Origin: Allopusillimonas soli
Lineage (GTDB): Bacteria; Pseudomonadota; Gammaproteobacteria; Burkholderiales; Burkholderiaceae_B
NCBI RefSeq assembly: GCF_004153445.1
Contig: NZ_SDQC01000001.1
Span: 1,054,001-1,118,000, forward strand
DNA length: 64,000 nt
Direction of reading: 5' to 3'
Shown here: in pieces, positions 1-11,555 of the stretch
How the letters are laid out: each line of letters begins with the position of its first letter
Position numbering within the stretch: the stretch's first letter is position 1
Program-made: the position numbers and the translations under genes
Notes under the pieces: generated by a model
What the model was told of the DNA's origin: nothing
What the model saw: the letters and a program-made list of their open reading frames with translations, nothing else
The model's database searches: none

Positions 1-108
1 CCGCGCGGCCAGGCCCAGGAAGCACACCATGACGAACGCGCCCGCCACCAGGGCGCGTATCATCATGCGCCGCTTCTGGTGGTGGGTGGTTTTCTTGAAC
101 TCGAACAT
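1..108 (-). CDS. mrdA: Penicillin-binding protein 2, N-terminal fragment
   Basis: The minus-strand frame opens with ATG at 108 and runs off the window edge after 36 codons. It encodes a short basic cytoplasmic stretch (FKKTTHHQKRRMM) followed by the start of a single transmembrane helix, the usual N-terminus of the elongation-specific transpeptidase PBP2. It lies 16 bases after mreD in the same direction, the mreBCD-mrdA order common in betaproteobacteria. The catalytic domain is outside the window, so the call rests on position and the N-terminal pattern. PBP2 cross-links peptidoglycan during side-wall growth together with MreBCD and RodA. Confidence 0.75.
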   Translation of the reverse strand, partial: MFEFKKTTHHQKRRMMIRALVAGAFVMVCFLGLAAR

Positions 109-124
109 AGGCTCTCGCGTCGAC

Positions 125-703
125 CTAGACCGAGCCCGCGTCTTTCTCGTCCAGCCTACGCTGGGGCAGCAACAGAAGGATGTCAGCCAGCGGCCAGAGC
201 ACCGCGGTGAACAACACGGACCAAAGCCACTGCCAGCCTCCCCACTCGCCTGCAACCCAGGCGTAGACAAGCTGGCCCAGCGTTTCGGACACCAGAAACA
301 CAGGCAGCATGTGCATGGCCTGGATGACCGCATTGAAATGCTGGAGGCGCCGGTGCAGCATGACGGCACCGTAGGCGGCGAGGGAATAGACCAGGGCATG
401 GCCGCCCAGCAGCATGCCGTCGTGCACGTCCATAAGCAAGCCAAACACAAAGGCGGTGAGCATGGTTACACGCTGGGGCTCATGCAGGCACCAAAAGGCG
501 AGCACCAGCAGCAGCAGGTCGGGCGCAGGCTGCCAGAGACGCCATGGCAACAGCGAAATCAGCCATATCAGAATGACAGTGAACCAGACGAACAGCCAGT
601 TGGACGGCCGCTTGAACGGAGAGGTGTCGATGGGTTCGAGCGAGCTGAGCGACGACGCGGGCCGGCGCAGCACGCGCGCCCTATTGTCCGATTGCGGGGA
701 CAT
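125..703 (-). CDS. mreD: Rod shape-determining protein MreD
   Basis: 192 aa and strongly hydrophobic, with about five transmembrane segments after a roughly 35-residue polar N-terminus; the family is usually 160-190 aa. MreD is the inner-membrane partner of MreC and MreB in the elongasome. The core segments (for example LLLLVLAFWCLH and AFVFGLLMDVHDG) match the family pattern of a glycine/aspartate-containing loop. The start ATG at 703 lies inside the last codons of mreC (23-base overlap), indicating translational coupling, and the gene is followed closely by mrdA. Confidence 0.9.
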   Translation of the reverse strand: MSPQSDNRARVLRRPASSLSSLEPIDTSPFKRPSNWLFVWFTVILIWLISLLPWRLWQPAPDLLLLVLAFWCLHEPQRVTMLTAFVFGLLMDVHDGMLLGGHALVYSLAAYGAVMLHRRLQHFNAVIQAMHMLPVFLVSETLGQLVYAWVAGEWGGWQWLWSVLFTAVLWPLADILLLLPQRRLDEKDAGSV

Positions 704-1571
704 GGCTCAGTCCTTCCTGATCAAGATCCTGCGGCGATACATCGACCAGCAGGACCAGAAAATGCCGGTGGCGCTCCGGATGCGACAAGGGGGTGGCCCG
801 CGCAAGGGCAAAGCCCGTGGCTGGATCGCGCACGATGGTGTCGACCGTGGCGACAGAGAGCCCCGCCGGAAAGAGCCCGCCTATGCCGCTGGTAATGAGC
901 ACATCGCCGGGCACCAGGTCGACATCACCCGTAAGATAGCGCACTTCGACCTTGCCGGATACATTGCCGCCGAAGGCAATGAGCCGCAGTCCGTTGCGCA
1001 GCACCTGGACGGGTATGGACACCGTGTCGTCCGTAAGCAAAGCCGCCTCGGAGGTGAAAGGCGTGACGCGCACTATCTGCCCGACTATGCCGCCCTCGTC
1101 GATAAGCGGCATCCCCGGCTTGATGCCGCTGGACGATCCCTTGTTGAAAATCAGGTGGCGCGAGAACGCATTGGGCGGCTCGTAAAGCACTTCGACCGCG
1201 ACGGACGGCTGGGTCACTTCGTCCGCCACTTTCAGCAGGCGGCGAAGCTGTTCGTTTTCGGTGGCAAGCTGTGCCGCATGGGTGGACAGCTGCGCCAGTT
1301 CGATGCGCTGGCGCTGCAGGGCCTCTTTCTCGGAACGCGCAAGCGATGCGGCGTCCTTCCAGTCGTTGAAGTGCTCCACCGCATCGCGCGGCGCAAGCAT
1401 AAGGCGCTGGAAGGGATACAGAAAGACGGAAATGGCCTGCCTGGCGGGTTCAAGCACCGCCCAGCGTGCGTCGCCCACCAGAAGGGCCACGGCCAGAATC
1501 ACAAGCACGAGCAGCCGCAGTTCGGCAGTGGGGCCGCGCTTGAAGAGCCTGATCGTGCCGGATTCTTGCAT
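681..1571 (-). CDS. mreC: Rod shape-determining protein MreC
   Basis: 296 aa from ATG at 1571. The frame stays open further upstream but that part is not MreC-like, so the internal ATG beginning MQESGTIRLFK is chosen. One transmembrane helix (about residues 17-36) is followed by a coiled coil rich in Lys, Glu and Gln (about 65-110), then the beta-rich periplasmic domain with its typical NKGSSSGI...GMPLI and GIVGQIVRV segments. MreC organises the periplasmic side of the elongasome and contacts PBP2. It sits 56 bases downstream of mreB and overlaps mreD. Confidence 0.93.
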   Translation of the reverse strand: MQESGTIRLFKRGPTAELRLLVLVILAVALLVGDARWAVLEPARQAISVFLYPFQRLMLAPRDAVEHFNDWKDAASLARSEKEALQRQRIELAQLSTHAAQLATENEQLRRLLKVADEVTQPSVAVEVLYEPPNAFSRHLIFNKGSSSGIKPGMPLIDEGGIVGQIVRVTPFTSEAALLTDDTVSIPVQVLRNGLRLIAFGGNVSGKVEVRYLTGDVDLVPGDVLITSGIGGLFPAGLSVATVDTIVRDPATGFALARATPLSHPERHRHFLVLLVDVSPQDLDQEGLSHVPAIGQ

Positions 1572-1627
1572 GGGGAAAAGAACTAAATGGCCCGGCGCCC
1601 CGCCTGCCGGGCCCGGAAAGCAGAGAA

Positions 1628-2901
<1,274 letters not shown>

Positions 2902-3210
2902 ATGGCAATCACCGAGCAAGATGTGGCCCGCATCGCACGCCTGGCCAGCATCGAACTGACTTCCGAGCAAAGCGCGCAGGCACAGGCCGAGCTGAACGGC
3001 ATCCTGCAGCTCATCCAGCAGCTCCAGGCTGTCGACACCCAGGGCATCGAACCCATGGCACACCCTCTCGCGGCGCACCAGGACATTAGCCTGCGCCTGC
3101 GGCCAGACGCGGCTGCCGCCACGCATACCGCTGAACAGCGCGATGCGCTCATGGCCAATGCGCCTGCCCGGCACGAAGGCCTCTTCCTGGTCCCCACGGT
3201 CATCGAATAA
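2902..3210 (+). CDS. gatC: Asp-tRNA(Asn)/Glu-tRNA(Gln) amidotransferase subunit C
   Basis: 102 aa, normal for GatC. The N-terminal [17 protein letters not shown] pattern and the C-terminal segment leading to LFLVPTVIE are characteristic. GatC is a small scaffold that stabilises GatA and links it to GatB. It is first of a gatC-gatA-gatB operon, 14 bases ahead of gatA. Alcaligenaceae use this indirect pathway to charge tRNA(Asn) and/or tRNA(Gln). Confidence 0.95.
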   Translation: MAITEQDVARIARLASIELTSEQSAQAQAELNGILQLIQQLQAVDTQGIEPMAHPLAAHQDISLRLRPDAAAATHTAEQRDALMANAPARHEGLFLVPTVIE

Positions 3211-3224
3211 CAAAGCGATCCAGT

Positions 3225-4751
3225 ATGTCCCTGCACACCGAATTCGACAGCATCGCCGCCATGCGCGACGCATTGCGCGCACATCGCGTCAGCGCTCGCG
3301 AGCTTGCCTCCAGCGCGCTGCAGGCAGCCCAGGCGGCCCAGTCGCTTAATGTCTTCCTGCATATAGATCCAGCACTTACCTTTGCCCAGGCCGATGAAGC
3401 CGACAGCCTGCTCGCCGCCGGCGCCAAGGCCGCCCCACTGGCGGGCATCCCCATTGCCCACAAAGACTTATTCGTCACGCAAGGCTGGCGCAGCACGGCC
3501 GCCAGCAAAATGCTGGCTGGCTATGTCAGCCCTTTCGACGCTACGGTGGTCAGCAGGCTGCGCGAAGCGGGCGCCGTCAGCCTGGGCAAGCTCAACTGCG
3601 ATGAATTCGCCATGGGTTCGGGCAACGAGAACTCCGCCTTCGGCCCAGTGCGCAACCCCTGGGATCACGACGCCGTGCCGGGCGGCTCGTCGGGCGGGTC
3701 TGCAGCGGCAGTGGCGGCAGGCCTGGTCATGGCGGCCACAGGCACAGATACCGGGGGCTCAGTGCGCCAGCCAGCTGCCCTGTGCGGTGTCAGCGGCATC
3801 AAGCCCACTTACGGCACGGTCTCGCGCTTCGGCATGATTGCCTACGGCTCTAGCCTGGATCAGGCCGGCCCACTCGCCCGCCATGCGCGCGACCTGCTTG
3901 AATTATTGGATCCCATGAGCGGATTCGACCCCCGCGACGCCACCAGCCTCGAAACCTGCGACGGCCAAACCAATGCGCCCGGCCGCATCCGTGCGCAGTT
4001 CCAAGCCCAGGCAGAACGCTGTCAGCAAGCAGGCAGCCAGCCCTTGAAAGGGCTGCGTATCGGTGTACCCGCCGAATTCTTTGGCCCAGGTCTGGCGCCC
4101 GATGTCGCCAGCGCCATTGAAGCGGCCCTCGCCAGCTTCGAAGCCATGGGCGCAGAACGCGTTGGCATCTCCCTACCCCGCACCGAGCTGGCCATACCCA
4201 CTTACTACGTCATCGCCCCCGCCGAGGCTTCCAGCAACCTGTCCCGCTACGACGGCGTTCGCTACGGCCATCGCGCCGCCCAATATGGCGACGTGGCCGA
4301 AATGACCAGCCGATCCCGCACCGAAGGCTTCGGCTCGGAGGTCCTGCGCCGCATCATGGTCGGCACCTACGTCTTGTCCCATGGCTACTACGACGCCTAT
4401 TATCTGCAAGCCCAGCGGGTGCGCCGCATGATCGTCAATGACTTCCAGCAGGCTTTTGCCCACCAATGCGACGTCATCATGGGCCCCGTCACGCCGACCG
4501 TCGCCAAGCGCATAGGCGAAAACCGCGAGGATCCCGTCGCCGACTGGCTGGCCGATATCTACACGCTGGGCGTCAGCCTCGCCGGCCTGCCCGCGATGTC
4601 GCTGCCCTGCGGTTTTGGCGGCGAAAGCGGCCGGCTGCCCATAGGCCTGCAGGTCATCGGCAACTACTTCAGCGAAGGCAAGCTGCTGGCGCTGGCCGAC
4701 TGCTTCCAGCAGGCAACAGACTGGCATCAACGCAAACCGGAACACGCATAA
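3225..4751 (+). CDS. gatA: Asp-tRNA(Asn)/Glu-tRNA(Gln) amidotransferase subunit A
   Basis: 508 aa amidase-signature protein. The Ser-cisSer-Lys triad is in place: Lys80 (AHKDLF), Ser155 in [10 protein letters not shown] and Ser179 in [10 protein letters not shown]. GatA releases ammonia from glutamine or asparagine and feeds it to GatB. The stop codon overlaps the gatB start by one base (TAATG), so the two are translationally coupled. It is slightly longer than typical GatA (about 485-500 aa), with an inserted stretch around residues 245-270 rich in Gln and Ala. Confidence 0.96.
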   Translation: MSLHTEFDSIAAMRDALRAHRVSARELASSALQAAQAAQSLNVFLHIDPALTFAQADEADSLLAAGAKAAPLAGIPIAHKDLFVTQGWRSTAASKMLAGYVSPFDATVVSRLREAGAVSLGKLNCDEFAMGSGNENSAFGPVRNPWDHDAVPGGSSGGSAAAVAAGLVMAATGTDTGGSVRQPAALCGVSGIKPTYGTVSRFGMIAYGSSLDQAGPLARHARDLLELLDPMSGFDPRDATSLETCDGQTNAPGRIRAQFQAQAERCQQAGSQPLKGLRIGVPAEFFGPGLAPDVASAIEAALASFEAMGAERVGISLPRTELAIPTYYVIAPAEASSNLSRYDGVRYGHRAAQYGDVAEMTSRSRTEGFGSEVLRRIMVGTYVLSHGYYDAYYLQAQRVRRMIVNDFQQAFAHQCDVIMGPVTPTVAKRIGENREDPVADWLADIYTLGVSLAGLPAMSLPCGFGGESGRLPIGLQVIGNYFSEGKLLALADCFQQATDWHQRKPEHA

Positions 4752-6205
4752 TGGAATGGGAAATCGTCATCGGGCTGGAAACGCACGTACAGCTTTCCAC
4801 CCAGTCCAAGATTTTTTCTGACAGCAGCACGCGCTTTGGCGCTCTGCCCAATACGCAGGCCAATGAGGTCGACATGGCGCTCCCGGGCAGCCTGCCGGTG
4901 CTCAATCGCGGCGCTGTCGAGCGGGCCATTCAGTTCGGCCTGGCCGTCGATGCCCACGTTGCTCCCCTGTCGGTATTCGCGCGCAAAAATTATTTCTATC
5001 CTGACCTTCCCAAGAACTATCAGATCAGCCAGTTCGAGATTCCCGTCGTCCAGGGAGGCAAGATCTCCTTTTTCGTCGACGGCGTCGAGAAAACCATCAA
5101 CCTGACCCGGGCTCACCTGGAGGAGGATGCGGGCAAGTCTCTGCATGAAAACTTCCGTGGCCCTCACGGCGAATCATCAACCGGCATCGACCTCAATCGC
5201 ACCGGCACCCCGCTGCTTGAAGTCGTCTCCGAACCCGAGATGCGCTCGGCTGCCGAAGCGGTGGCGTACGGGCGCGCCCTGCATGCGCTGGTCGTGTGGC
5301 TGGGTATCTGCGACGGCAATATGCAGGAAGGATCTTTCCGCATGGATGCCAATGTCTCCGTGCGCCCCAAAGGCCAGGCGGAATTCGGTACCCGCACGGA
5401 AACCAAGAACGTCAACTCCTTCCGCTTCCTTGAGCGCGCCATCCAGTACGAAGTTCGCCGACAGATAGAAATACTGGAAGATGGCGGAAAAATCGTGCAG
5501 GAAACCCGCCTGTATGATGCAGATCGCGACGAAACACGAAGCATGCGCAGTAAAGAGGATGCGCATGACTACCGTTATTTTCCAGATCCCGACCTGCCTC
5601 CGCTGATCATCGCCACGGAGTGGGTGGAGCAAGTGCGCAACAGCATGCCGGCGTTGCCGGCCCAAAAACGCGCGCGCTTCGAGCGCGATCTTGGCTTGAC
5701 TGCCTACGACGCCGCCCAGCTCACCATGGACCGGGCGATGGCAGACTATTTCGAGGCCTGCGCCGCCGCGCTGCCGGCTGGTCAGGCCAAGTTGGCCGCC
5801 AACTGGCTGCTGGGCGAGGTATCGGCAGCGCTGAATCGTGAAGAGCGCGAAATTTCCTCGTGCCCGGTCGAACCAGCAAGGCTGGCGGCACTCATTGCCC
5901 GCATCATAGACGGCACCATCTCAAACAAGATGGCGCGCGATGTTTTCAGTGCCATGTGGGCGGGCGAAAACGGCGGCGACCCCGACGCCATCATCGAAGC
6001 TCGCGGCCTCAAGCAAATCAGCGATACGGGCGCCATCAGCGGCATGATAGACGAGGTCCTGGCGGCGCATCCGGCCATTGTCGAGGAGTACCGCGCGGGC
6101 AAGCAGAAAGCCTTTAATTCGCTGGTTGGCCAGGTCATGAAAGCGGCCAAAGGCAAGGCAAACCCGCAACAGGTCAATGAGCTGCTCAAGCAAAAGCTGA
6201 GCTAG
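4751..6205 (+). CDS. gatB: Asp-tRNA(Asn)/Glu-tRNA(Gln) amidotransferase subunit B
   Basis: 484 aa from the ATG at 4751. The frame is open further upstream, but that part is antiparallel to gatA coding and the family N-terminus begins [13 protein letters not shown]. Hallmark segments include [13 protein letters not shown], the [13 protein letters not shown] motif and a C-terminal YqeY-like tail ([14 protein letters not shown]) that contacts tRNA. GatB phosphorylates the misacylated tRNA and transfers ammonia delivered by GatA. It is last in gatCAB and converges on pyrE. Confidence 0.97.
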   Translation: MEWEIVIGLETHVQLSTQSKIFSDSSTRFGALPNTQANEVDMALPGSLPVLNRGAVERAIQFGLAVDAHVAPLSVFARKNYFYPDLPKNYQISQFEIPVVQGGKISFFVDGVEKTINLTRAHLEEDAGKSLHENFRGPHGESSTGIDLNRTGTPLLEVVSEPEMRSAAEAVAYGRALHALVVWLGICDGNMQEGSFRMDANVSVRPKGQAEFGTRTETKNVNSFRFLERAIQYEVRRQIEILEDGGKIVQETRLYDADRDETRSMRSKEDAHDYRYFPDPDLPPLIIATEWVEQVRNSMPALPAQKRARFERDLGLTAYDAAQLTMDRAMADYFEACAAALPAGQAKLAANWLLGEVSAALNREEREISSCPVEPARLAALIARIIDGTISNKMARDVFSAMWAGENGGDPDAIIEARGLKQISDTGAISGMIDEVLAAHPAIVEEYRAGKQKAFNSLVGQVMKAAKGKANPQQVNELLKQKLS

Positions 6206-6212
6206 GCGCAGG

Positions 6213-6242
6213 GCGTCAGGTCGTGCCGCACACGCCTGACGC
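6213..6242. terminator. Hairpin between convergent gatB and pyrE
   Basis: GCGTCAGG (6213-6220) pairs with CCTGACGC (6235-6242) across a 14-base loop, directly after the gatB stop and before the pyrE 3' end. There is no T-run on either side, so it could be an attenuating or Rho-assisted bidirectional end rather than a classical intrinsic terminator. Confidence 0.4.
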
Positions 6243-6252
6243 GCGGCAGAGC

Positions 6253-6921
6253 CTACACGCCATAGCGGGAGCGGTAGGCAGCCACGGCCTCTTTGTGCTC
6301 GCCAAGCGCAGGATCATCGCGCAGCACTGCCATGATGTCTTCCAGCGATGCAATACTCACCACGGGCATGCCGTAGGTGGCGGCCACGTCCTGTACGGCG
6401 GAATGCGCCGACAATGCATCGTCGGCCCCCGCGCGCTCCATGCGATCCAGGGCAATGACCACGGCGGCCGGCTCCGCGCCGGCGTTGCGAATGATATCCA
6501 CAGACTCCCGCACTGACGTGCCGGCGGTTATGACATCGTCTATGATGACCACCCTGCCCTGCAGCGGCGCGCCCACCAGCGTTCCGCCTTCCCCATGATC
6601 CTTGGCCTCCTTGCGATTGAAGGCAAAGGGCACGTCACCTGTCCAGCCAGGATGATCAGCCAGCGCCACCGCCGTGGCTGTCGACAACGGAATCCCTTTG
6701 TAGGCGGGCCCGAACAGCATGTCGAAGGCCAATCCGGAATCGACAAGCGCCTGGGCATAGAAACCGCCGAGCCGACCCACCGAACGGCCGGTGTTGAACA
6801 AGCCCGCATTGAAGAAATAGGGGCTGATGCGGCCTGACTTGACTTTGAAGCTGCCAAAGCGCAATACGCCCTGTTCCAGCGAAAAACGAACGAAATCGGC
6901 GCGGTGACTTGAAGGACTCAT
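6253..6921 (-). CDS. pyrE: Orotate phosphoribosyltransferase
   Basis: 222 aa, normal for PyrE. It carries the PRPP-binding motif [13 protein letters not shown] (about residues 122-134) and the N-terminal [14 protein letters not shown]-like segment ([14 protein letters not shown] here). It converts orotate and PRPP to OMP in pyrimidine synthesis. It is monocistronic, converging on gatB and divergent from the DoxX-like gene. Confidence 0.97.
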   Translation of the reverse strand: MSPSSHRADFVRFSLEQGVLRFGSFKVKSGRISPYFFNAGLFNTGRSVGRLGGFYAQALVDSGLAFDMLFGPAYKGIPLSTATAVALADHPGWTGDVPFAFNRKEAKDHGEGGTLVGAPLQGRVVIIDDVITAGTSVRESVDIIRNAGAEPAAVVIALDRMERAGADDALSAHSAVQDVAATYGMPVVSIASLEDIMAVLRDDPALGEHKEAVAAYRSRYGV

Positions 6922-7048
6922 AATAAATGGTGTTTGGGAAAACCGACATTATCGTACATCGATATACTTTTTCGCAGACCTTCCATTACACTGCCCATGC
7001 CGATGGGCCGATTCGCGCCAGACGGCTATCTTTCAATTGGGGGTCACC

Positions 7049-7456
7049 ATGAGTTCGAATGCATGCACCATCTGGACGCCACGTGTATTGAGTATCTTGC
7101 GTATCGTTTCAGGTTATCTGCTCCTGCTGCACGGCACCGCCAAGCTGTTCGGCGTGCCCCATGTGGGCATGTTCGACGGCCTGCAGCTCGCCTCCCTTAT
7201 GGGCGTGGCGGGCATCATCGAGCTCGTGTGCGGCGCGCTGCTTCTGATTGGCCTGTTTACCCGTCCCGCCGCATTTCTGGCATCCGGCTTCACGGCGGCA
7301 GCCTACTTTATTGGCCATGTGGCAGCCAAGGGCGCCCTGTTCCTGCCGGTGCTCAATGGCGGCGACGCGGCCATTCTGTACTGCTTTGCCTACCTGTATA
7401 TTTTCTTCGCAGGCCCTGGCCCGTGGAGCGTGGATTCGGCACGCAACAAGGCATAG
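7049..7456 (+). CDS. DoxX-family membrane protein
   Basis: 135 aa from ATG at 7049, preceded by a good Shine-Dalgarno (GGGGG, about 5 bases upstream). Four transmembrane helices are evident, and the first contains the family pattern LLLLHGTAKLFGVP. The fold is shared by DoxX and DoxD and by small quinone-associated subunits, but many members have no known role. It is divergent from pyrE and about 100 bases ahead of the exonuclease III gene. Function beyond family membership cannot be read from the sequence. Confidence 0.85.
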   Translation: MSSNACTIWTPRVLSILRIVSGYLLLLHGTAKLFGVPHVGMFDGLQLASLMGVAGIIELVCGALLLIGLFTRPAAFLASGFTAAAYFIGHVAAKGALFLPVLNGGDAAILYCFAYLYIFFAGPGPWSVDSARNKA

Positions 7457-7554
7457 CCACCACAAACGCATTCAATCCGTCATAAATGCCGTGCGGCACC
7501 TGGCAGACAGCCGGGTGCCGTTCGAAGCCATATTCACTCTTTCCGGAACCTATC

Positions 7555-8334
7555 ATGCTGCGTGTCATATCGGCGAATCTCAATGGCATCCGCTCCGCCG
7601 TCAACAAAGGCTTTCTCGACTGGCTGCCCAAGCAGAATGCCGATTTCGTCTGTATGCAGGAGCTCAAGGCTCAGGCAGACAACCTGACAGCGGCGATGCT
7701 CAACCCCGAGGGCTATTACGGCTTTTTCCACTACGCCGAGAAGAAGGGCTACAGCGGCGTGGGGCTCTATGCACGCACGCAGCCGCTGAAAATCATTCAG
7801 GGCCTTGGCGTGCCCGAAATCGATGCCGAAGGGCGCTATCTCGAACTCGTCTACGATACGCTATCCATCATCTCGGTTTACCTGCCCTCCGGCAGCAGCG
7901 GAGACCATCGCCAGGCCGCCAAGTACGTGTTCATGGAGCATTTCTTCGCGCACCTCGAGAACCTTGCCCGCTGTGGCCGCCAGGTGATTCTGTGCGGCGA
8001 CTGGAACATCGCCCACAAGGAAATCGACCTGAAAAATTGGAAAGGCAACCGCAAGAACAGCGGGTTCCTGCCCGAGGAACGTGCCTGGCTTACACACGTT
8101 TTCGACGACATAGGCTGGGTGGATGTATACCGCAGCCTCTATCCAGATGCCACTGGCGACGCTTATACCTGGTGGAGCAACCGCGGGCAGGCATGGGCCA
8201 AAAACGTAGGCTGGCGCATTGATTACCAGATCGCGACACCAGCCATCGCCGCCACGGCGCAGCAAGCAACCATCTACAAGGACGAACGCTTCAGCGACCA
8301 TGCGCCGCTGATCATCGATTACGACTATGAATGA
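7555..8334 (+). CDS. xth: Exodeoxyribonuclease III (AP endonuclease)
   Basis: 259 aa from ATG at 7555; the upstream in-frame codons do not resemble the family and the known N-terminus is LRVISANLNGIRSA. Catalytic motifs of the EEP nuclease fold are present: MQELKAQ (metal-binding Glu), GDWNIAHKEID, and the C-terminal SDHAPLI with the catalytic His. The enzyme cuts at abasic sites and degrades 3' ends in base-excision repair. Length matches XthA/ExoA. Confidence 0.95.
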   Translation: MLRVISANLNGIRSAVNKGFLDWLPKQNADFVCMQELKAQADNLTAAMLNPEGYYGFFHYAEKKGYSGVGLYARTQPLKIIQGLGVPEIDAEGRYLELVYDTLSIISVYLPSGSSGDHRQAAKYVFMEHFFAHLENLARCGRQVILCGDWNIAHKEIDLKNWKGNRKNSGFLPEERAWLTHVFDDIGWVDVYRSLYPDATGDAYTWWSNRGQAWAKNVGWRIDYQIATPAIAATAQQATIYKDERFSDHAPLIIDYDYE

Positions 8335-8405
8335 CGGGCGTAAGCACGGCGCTTTCACGTACTGCGTTACCATAGCTCATGACCTTTCAGATGGAGTTCC
8401 GATCA

Positions 8406-9107
8406 ATGCAACTATCCGATTTCCCCATCACCAGCAAATGGCCGGCTCGTCATCCAGACCGCATCCAGCTGTACTCGCTGCCTACACCCAATGGCGTCAA
8501 GGTATCCATCATGCTGGAGGAAACCGGCCTGCCCTACGAAGCACATCTGGTCAGTTTCGACACAAACGACCAGACGTCGCCGGAATTTCTCTCCCTGAAT
8601 CCCAACAACAAGATCCCTGCCATCATCGACCCACAAGGCCCGGACGGGCAACCGCTGCCGCTTTTTGAGTCCGGCGCGATCCTCGTCTATCTTGCCGACA
8701 AGTCAGGCCGCTTTCTTTCGCCGAACGCCGGCGAACGCTATCAGACATTGCAATGGCTGATGTTTCAAATGGGCGGTATCGGCCCCATGTTCGGCCAGGT
8801 CGGCTTCTTCCACAAATTCGCCGGCAAGGATTTCGAGGACAAGCGCCCGCGCGACCGCTACGTCAATGAGTCTCGCAGGCTGCTCAAGGTATTGGATAGC
8901 CATCTGAAAGACCGTGCCTGGATCATGGGTGACGAGTACAGCATTGCGGACATCGCCACCTTTCCATGGATACGCAACCTCGTCGGCTTCTATGGTGCCG
9001 GCGATCTGGTGGGTTTCGGCGACTTCAAGGACGTCCAGCGCGTTCTGGATGCCTTCGTCGCCCGCCCCGCCGTGCAGAAGGGCCTGAATATTCCGCCTCG
9101 CGGCTAA
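8406..9107 (+). CDS. Glutathione S-transferase, YghU/YfcG (Nu-class) type
   Basis: 233 aa from ATG at 8406, chosen because GGAG at 8393-8396 is well spaced; starts at 8379 and 8391 are possible. The thioredoxin-fold N-terminus has LYSLPTPNGVKVSIMLEE, the pattern of YghU/YfcG enzymes where Thr and Asn bind glutathione. The FESGAILVYLADK segment is the glutathione gamma-Glu site, and the helical C-terminal domain includes YSIADIATFPW. Members act as disulfide-bond oxidoreductases or organic-hydroperoxide reductases using two glutathiones. Confidence 0.9.
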   Translation: MQLSDFPITSKWPARHPDRIQLYSLPTPNGVKVSIMLEETGLPYEAHLVSFDTNDQTSPEFLSLNPNNKIPAIIDPQGPDGQPLPLFESGAILVYLADKSGRFLSPNAGERYQTLQWLMFQMGGIGPMFGQVGFFHKFAGKDFEDKRPRDRYVNESRRLLKVLDSHLKDRAWIMGDEYSIADIATFPWIRNLVGFYGAGDLVGFGDFKDVQRVLDAFVARPAVQKGLNIPPRG

Positions 9108-9135
9108 TACAGTCTAATAATTGCGCATTTCTGAG

Positions 9136-9166
9136 CGAAGATGTCGAACGTTATCAGACATCTTCG
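9136..9166. terminator. Strong hairpin after the GST gene
   Basis: CGAAGATGTC (9136-9145) is perfectly complementary to GACATCTTCG (9157-9166), with an 11-base loop. It lies 28 bases after the GST stop and before the convergent TonB receptor's 3' end. The following sequence is AT-rich but lacks a clean T-run. It probably ends transcripts from one or both sides. Confidence 0.55.
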
Positions 9167-9238
9167 TACACTTATAATCTTGAGTAACTGCAAGGGCTCA
9201 GCCAGATATACGCGCGGATAATGTACTTATCCTAGTCT

Positions 9239-11488
9239 TTAATACTCCAGGGTGGCCGACAGCATGAATGTCCGCGGTGTGCTCAAGACAAGATACCCAC
9301 TCCCTGGAAAACCGCCCGCAGAAGCCCAATAATTCTTGTCTGCAACGTTGATTACATTTGCCCGCAGTGTGAGCAAATGGCCGCCCACATCAGTCATGTA
9401 GCGAGCACCAACATCAAACCGGGTCCACGAGGGCAATTTTTGCGTATTAGCGGCATCCGCATACTCAGATGATGTATAAACCGCACGGCCCGTTAAAGTA
9501 AGTCCGTCCACTTTAGGGACATCCCACTCCACCCCAAAATTTGCCATGGTACGTGGCACACCAATAACGCGATTTCCGTCAGTAACTCCAGCTTGCGTAT
9601 TCATTTGCTCCGCGTCGAGCCAAGTTACACCACCCAAAAGACGCAAACCACGCAGGGGTTCACCAAACATCATCAGCTCTACACCACGATTTCGTTGATC
9701 ACCATAAGGCCCATACAAATTTGTTGTGGGATCGATATAAGCCAGCGGCTGCTTGGTCGTAAATAGTGCCAAGCTTCCTCCAAAACGGCCACCATCATAT
9801 TTGACTCCAACCTCTTTCTGCTTGGTGCGAACTGCTTCAAACGTTTCCCCCAGATTGGCTGGTGGGGGAAAGCCAGAAGCAGGGCCGATCGTGGTCAGAC
9901 CTTCAATGTAGTTTGCATATAATGAAATTTCATCCGTTGCCTTGAACACAACTCCAGCGACAGGGGTTGTGCGACTGGTCGACGTACGCGGAGGCGTATA
10001 TTCGCCGGTTGCAGCGTCGTACGATTTGTTCTCGATTTTTTGATGACGCAATCCGGCAGTCAGTAATACACGATCATTGAGGAGCGATAGCGTATCCGAG
10101 ATTGCATAGCTGGCTGTCGTCGTGCTGGACTGCATATATGGATTATCGAGGTCGCCGGCTGCGATCCACGGCACCTGCGGCTTCGCGACATAGCGCGGGT
10201 CGTATAAATTGGACGTGCCCGCATCTGAAAAGAACACGTAAGCGTTACGACTTTCGAAATTATAGTAGTTGGCCGAGGCATTTATGGTATGTCCGACACC
10301 TCCAGTGTCGAACTTAGCTCTCAAGCCAATTTCTCCCGTTTTTATCAGATCCTTTCTTCCGAACGTCGAGCTTGACACCGACATATCACCAGCGGAATTT
10401 AGAACTGTCAGCGAAGAAAGAAACGAAGATTCTTTGCTACTTCTTGCACCCACAGCAGCCCACGCAGTCACTTTATCAGTCAGATCCACTTCACCCCGAA
10501 TCGTACCGAATACATCTCTCTCATTCGAGTATGTGAAATCGGGTGCAAGACTGTTACTCGAGTCGGGGGCATCAGGGATCGCTAACCCGGGGCTGATTGT
10601 CACGCTTGGCTGGCTACGATCCAGGTTATGCTCCTGCCAGCCTATGTCTGCAGATAAACGCACTCTTTCGCCGCGCCAGTCCAAACCAAGCCCAAGCATA
10701 TTCAGCTCGCGGTGTTCATCCTCCACCGCCGTACCTCCCGCATGACGCGCAGCGTTGATACGAATGCCTGTGCTGTCATCAGGGCCAAAACGCCGAGCCA
10801 GATCTACTGACGCATAGCCTTGATTACCACTTTCCCACCCTAAAGTAGCAAGTGACAATGGTTCATTGGGAGCGCGCTTGGGTACCACGTTGACAGATCC
10901 GCCGACGCCACTATTTCCCGGTGCGGCACCATTCAGAAATGCGCTTGCGCCACGAAACACATCCAACCTCTCGATAAACTCACTCGCCAGATACTGACGT
11001 GGCAGAAGCCCATAGAGGCCGTTATACGTTATATCGTCGGAGTACAGAGGAAACCCGCGGATCATATAGACCTGCTGGTAATTTCCATATCCGCGGGCGT
11101 TTCGGACTGCTGGATCATTCTGAAGAATGTCCCCCACACTTCCAGCCTGCTGATCTTGTATCAGCTGACTTGTGTACTGAGTGCTACTGAAAGGGCTATC
11201 CATACTATCAATATTGCCGAGGATGCCGACGCGGCTTCCCTGCGAGACTTGCCCTCCTGCATAAACAGGAGACAGCCCGCTGGCCGACGCATCCGCGCTT
11301 GCCTGCACGGTCACAGTTTCAAGTGTCTCTACACTATCGTGTGATGTCGAATCTGACACAGTCTGCGCTTGTGCTGCGGCAGCCAAGGACAACGACGCGG
11401 CAATCCACGCGGCGGAACGCATCTGGGTGACGTAGCGGGAAACACGAGGCAGGCGGTGAGAAATGAAGGGCAATGTCTTGATAGGCAT
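9239..11488 (-). CDS. TonB-dependent siderophore receptor (lone, low GC)
   Basis: 749 aa from ATG at 11488; the frame also has a GTG at 11554, but that sits against a Fur-like site, so the inner ATG is preferred. A long signal peptide ends near AAAAQAQ. The plug domain includes the SQLIQDQQAGSVGDILQNDP segment, and the barrel runs to the end with MLSATLEY, an aromatic C-terminus (Tyr rather than the usual Phe). The segment ETVTVQA is a likely TonB box. It resembles ferrichrome/pyoverdine-type receptors of the OM_siderophore class; the ligand is not deducible. Base composition is visibly lower in GC than the GST and AmpG neighbours, suggesting transfer. No partner transporter or regulator is adjacent. 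Confidence 0.9.
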   Translation of the reverse strand: MPIKTLPFISHRLPRVSRYVTQMRSAAWIAASLSLAAAAQAQTVSDSTSHDSVETLETVTVQASADASASGLSPVYAGGQVSQGSRVGILGNIDSMDSPFSSTQYTSQLIQDQQAGSVGDILQNDPAVRNARGYGNYQQVYMIRGFPLYSDDITYNGLYGLLPRQYLASEFIERLDVFRGASAFLNGAAPGNSGVGGSVNVVPKRAPNEPLSLATLGWESGNQGYASVDLARRFGPDDSTGIRINAARHAGGTAVEDEHRELNMLGLGLDWRGERVRLSADIGWQEHNLDRSQPSVTISPGLAIPDAPDSSNSLAPDFTYSNERDVFGTIRGEVDLTDKVTAWAAVGARSSKESSFLSSLTVLNSAGDMSVSSSTFGRKDLIKTGEIGLRAKFDTGGVGHTINASANYYNFESRNAYVFFSDAGTSNLYDPRYVAKPQVPWIAAGDLDNPYMQSSTTTASYAISDTLSLLNDRVLLTAGLRHQKIENKSYDAATGEYTPPRTSTSRTTPVAGVVFKATDEISLYANYIEGLTTIGPASGFPPPANLGETFEAVRTKQKEVGVKYDGGRFGGSLALFTTKQPLAYIDPTTNLYGPYGDQRNRGVELMMFGEPLRGLRLLGGVTWLDAEQMNTQAGVTDGNRVIGVPRTMANFGVEWDVPKVDGLTLTGRAVYTSSEYADAANTQKLPSWTRFDVGARYMTDVGGHLLTLRANVINVADKNYWASAGGFPGSGYLVLSTPRTFMLSATLEY

Positions 11489-11555
11489 AATCGAGGGCAG
11501 GCCTTTGGTGAAGATCACGAAAGACTGTTGCAAGAAAAAAGGGAATCTAAACACG

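Noticed and set aside
414-1586. Plus-strand open frame of 390 codons opposite mreC and mreD
   Set aside because: It is antisense to confidently identified mreC and mreD and has no recognisable domains; its length comes from high GC content.
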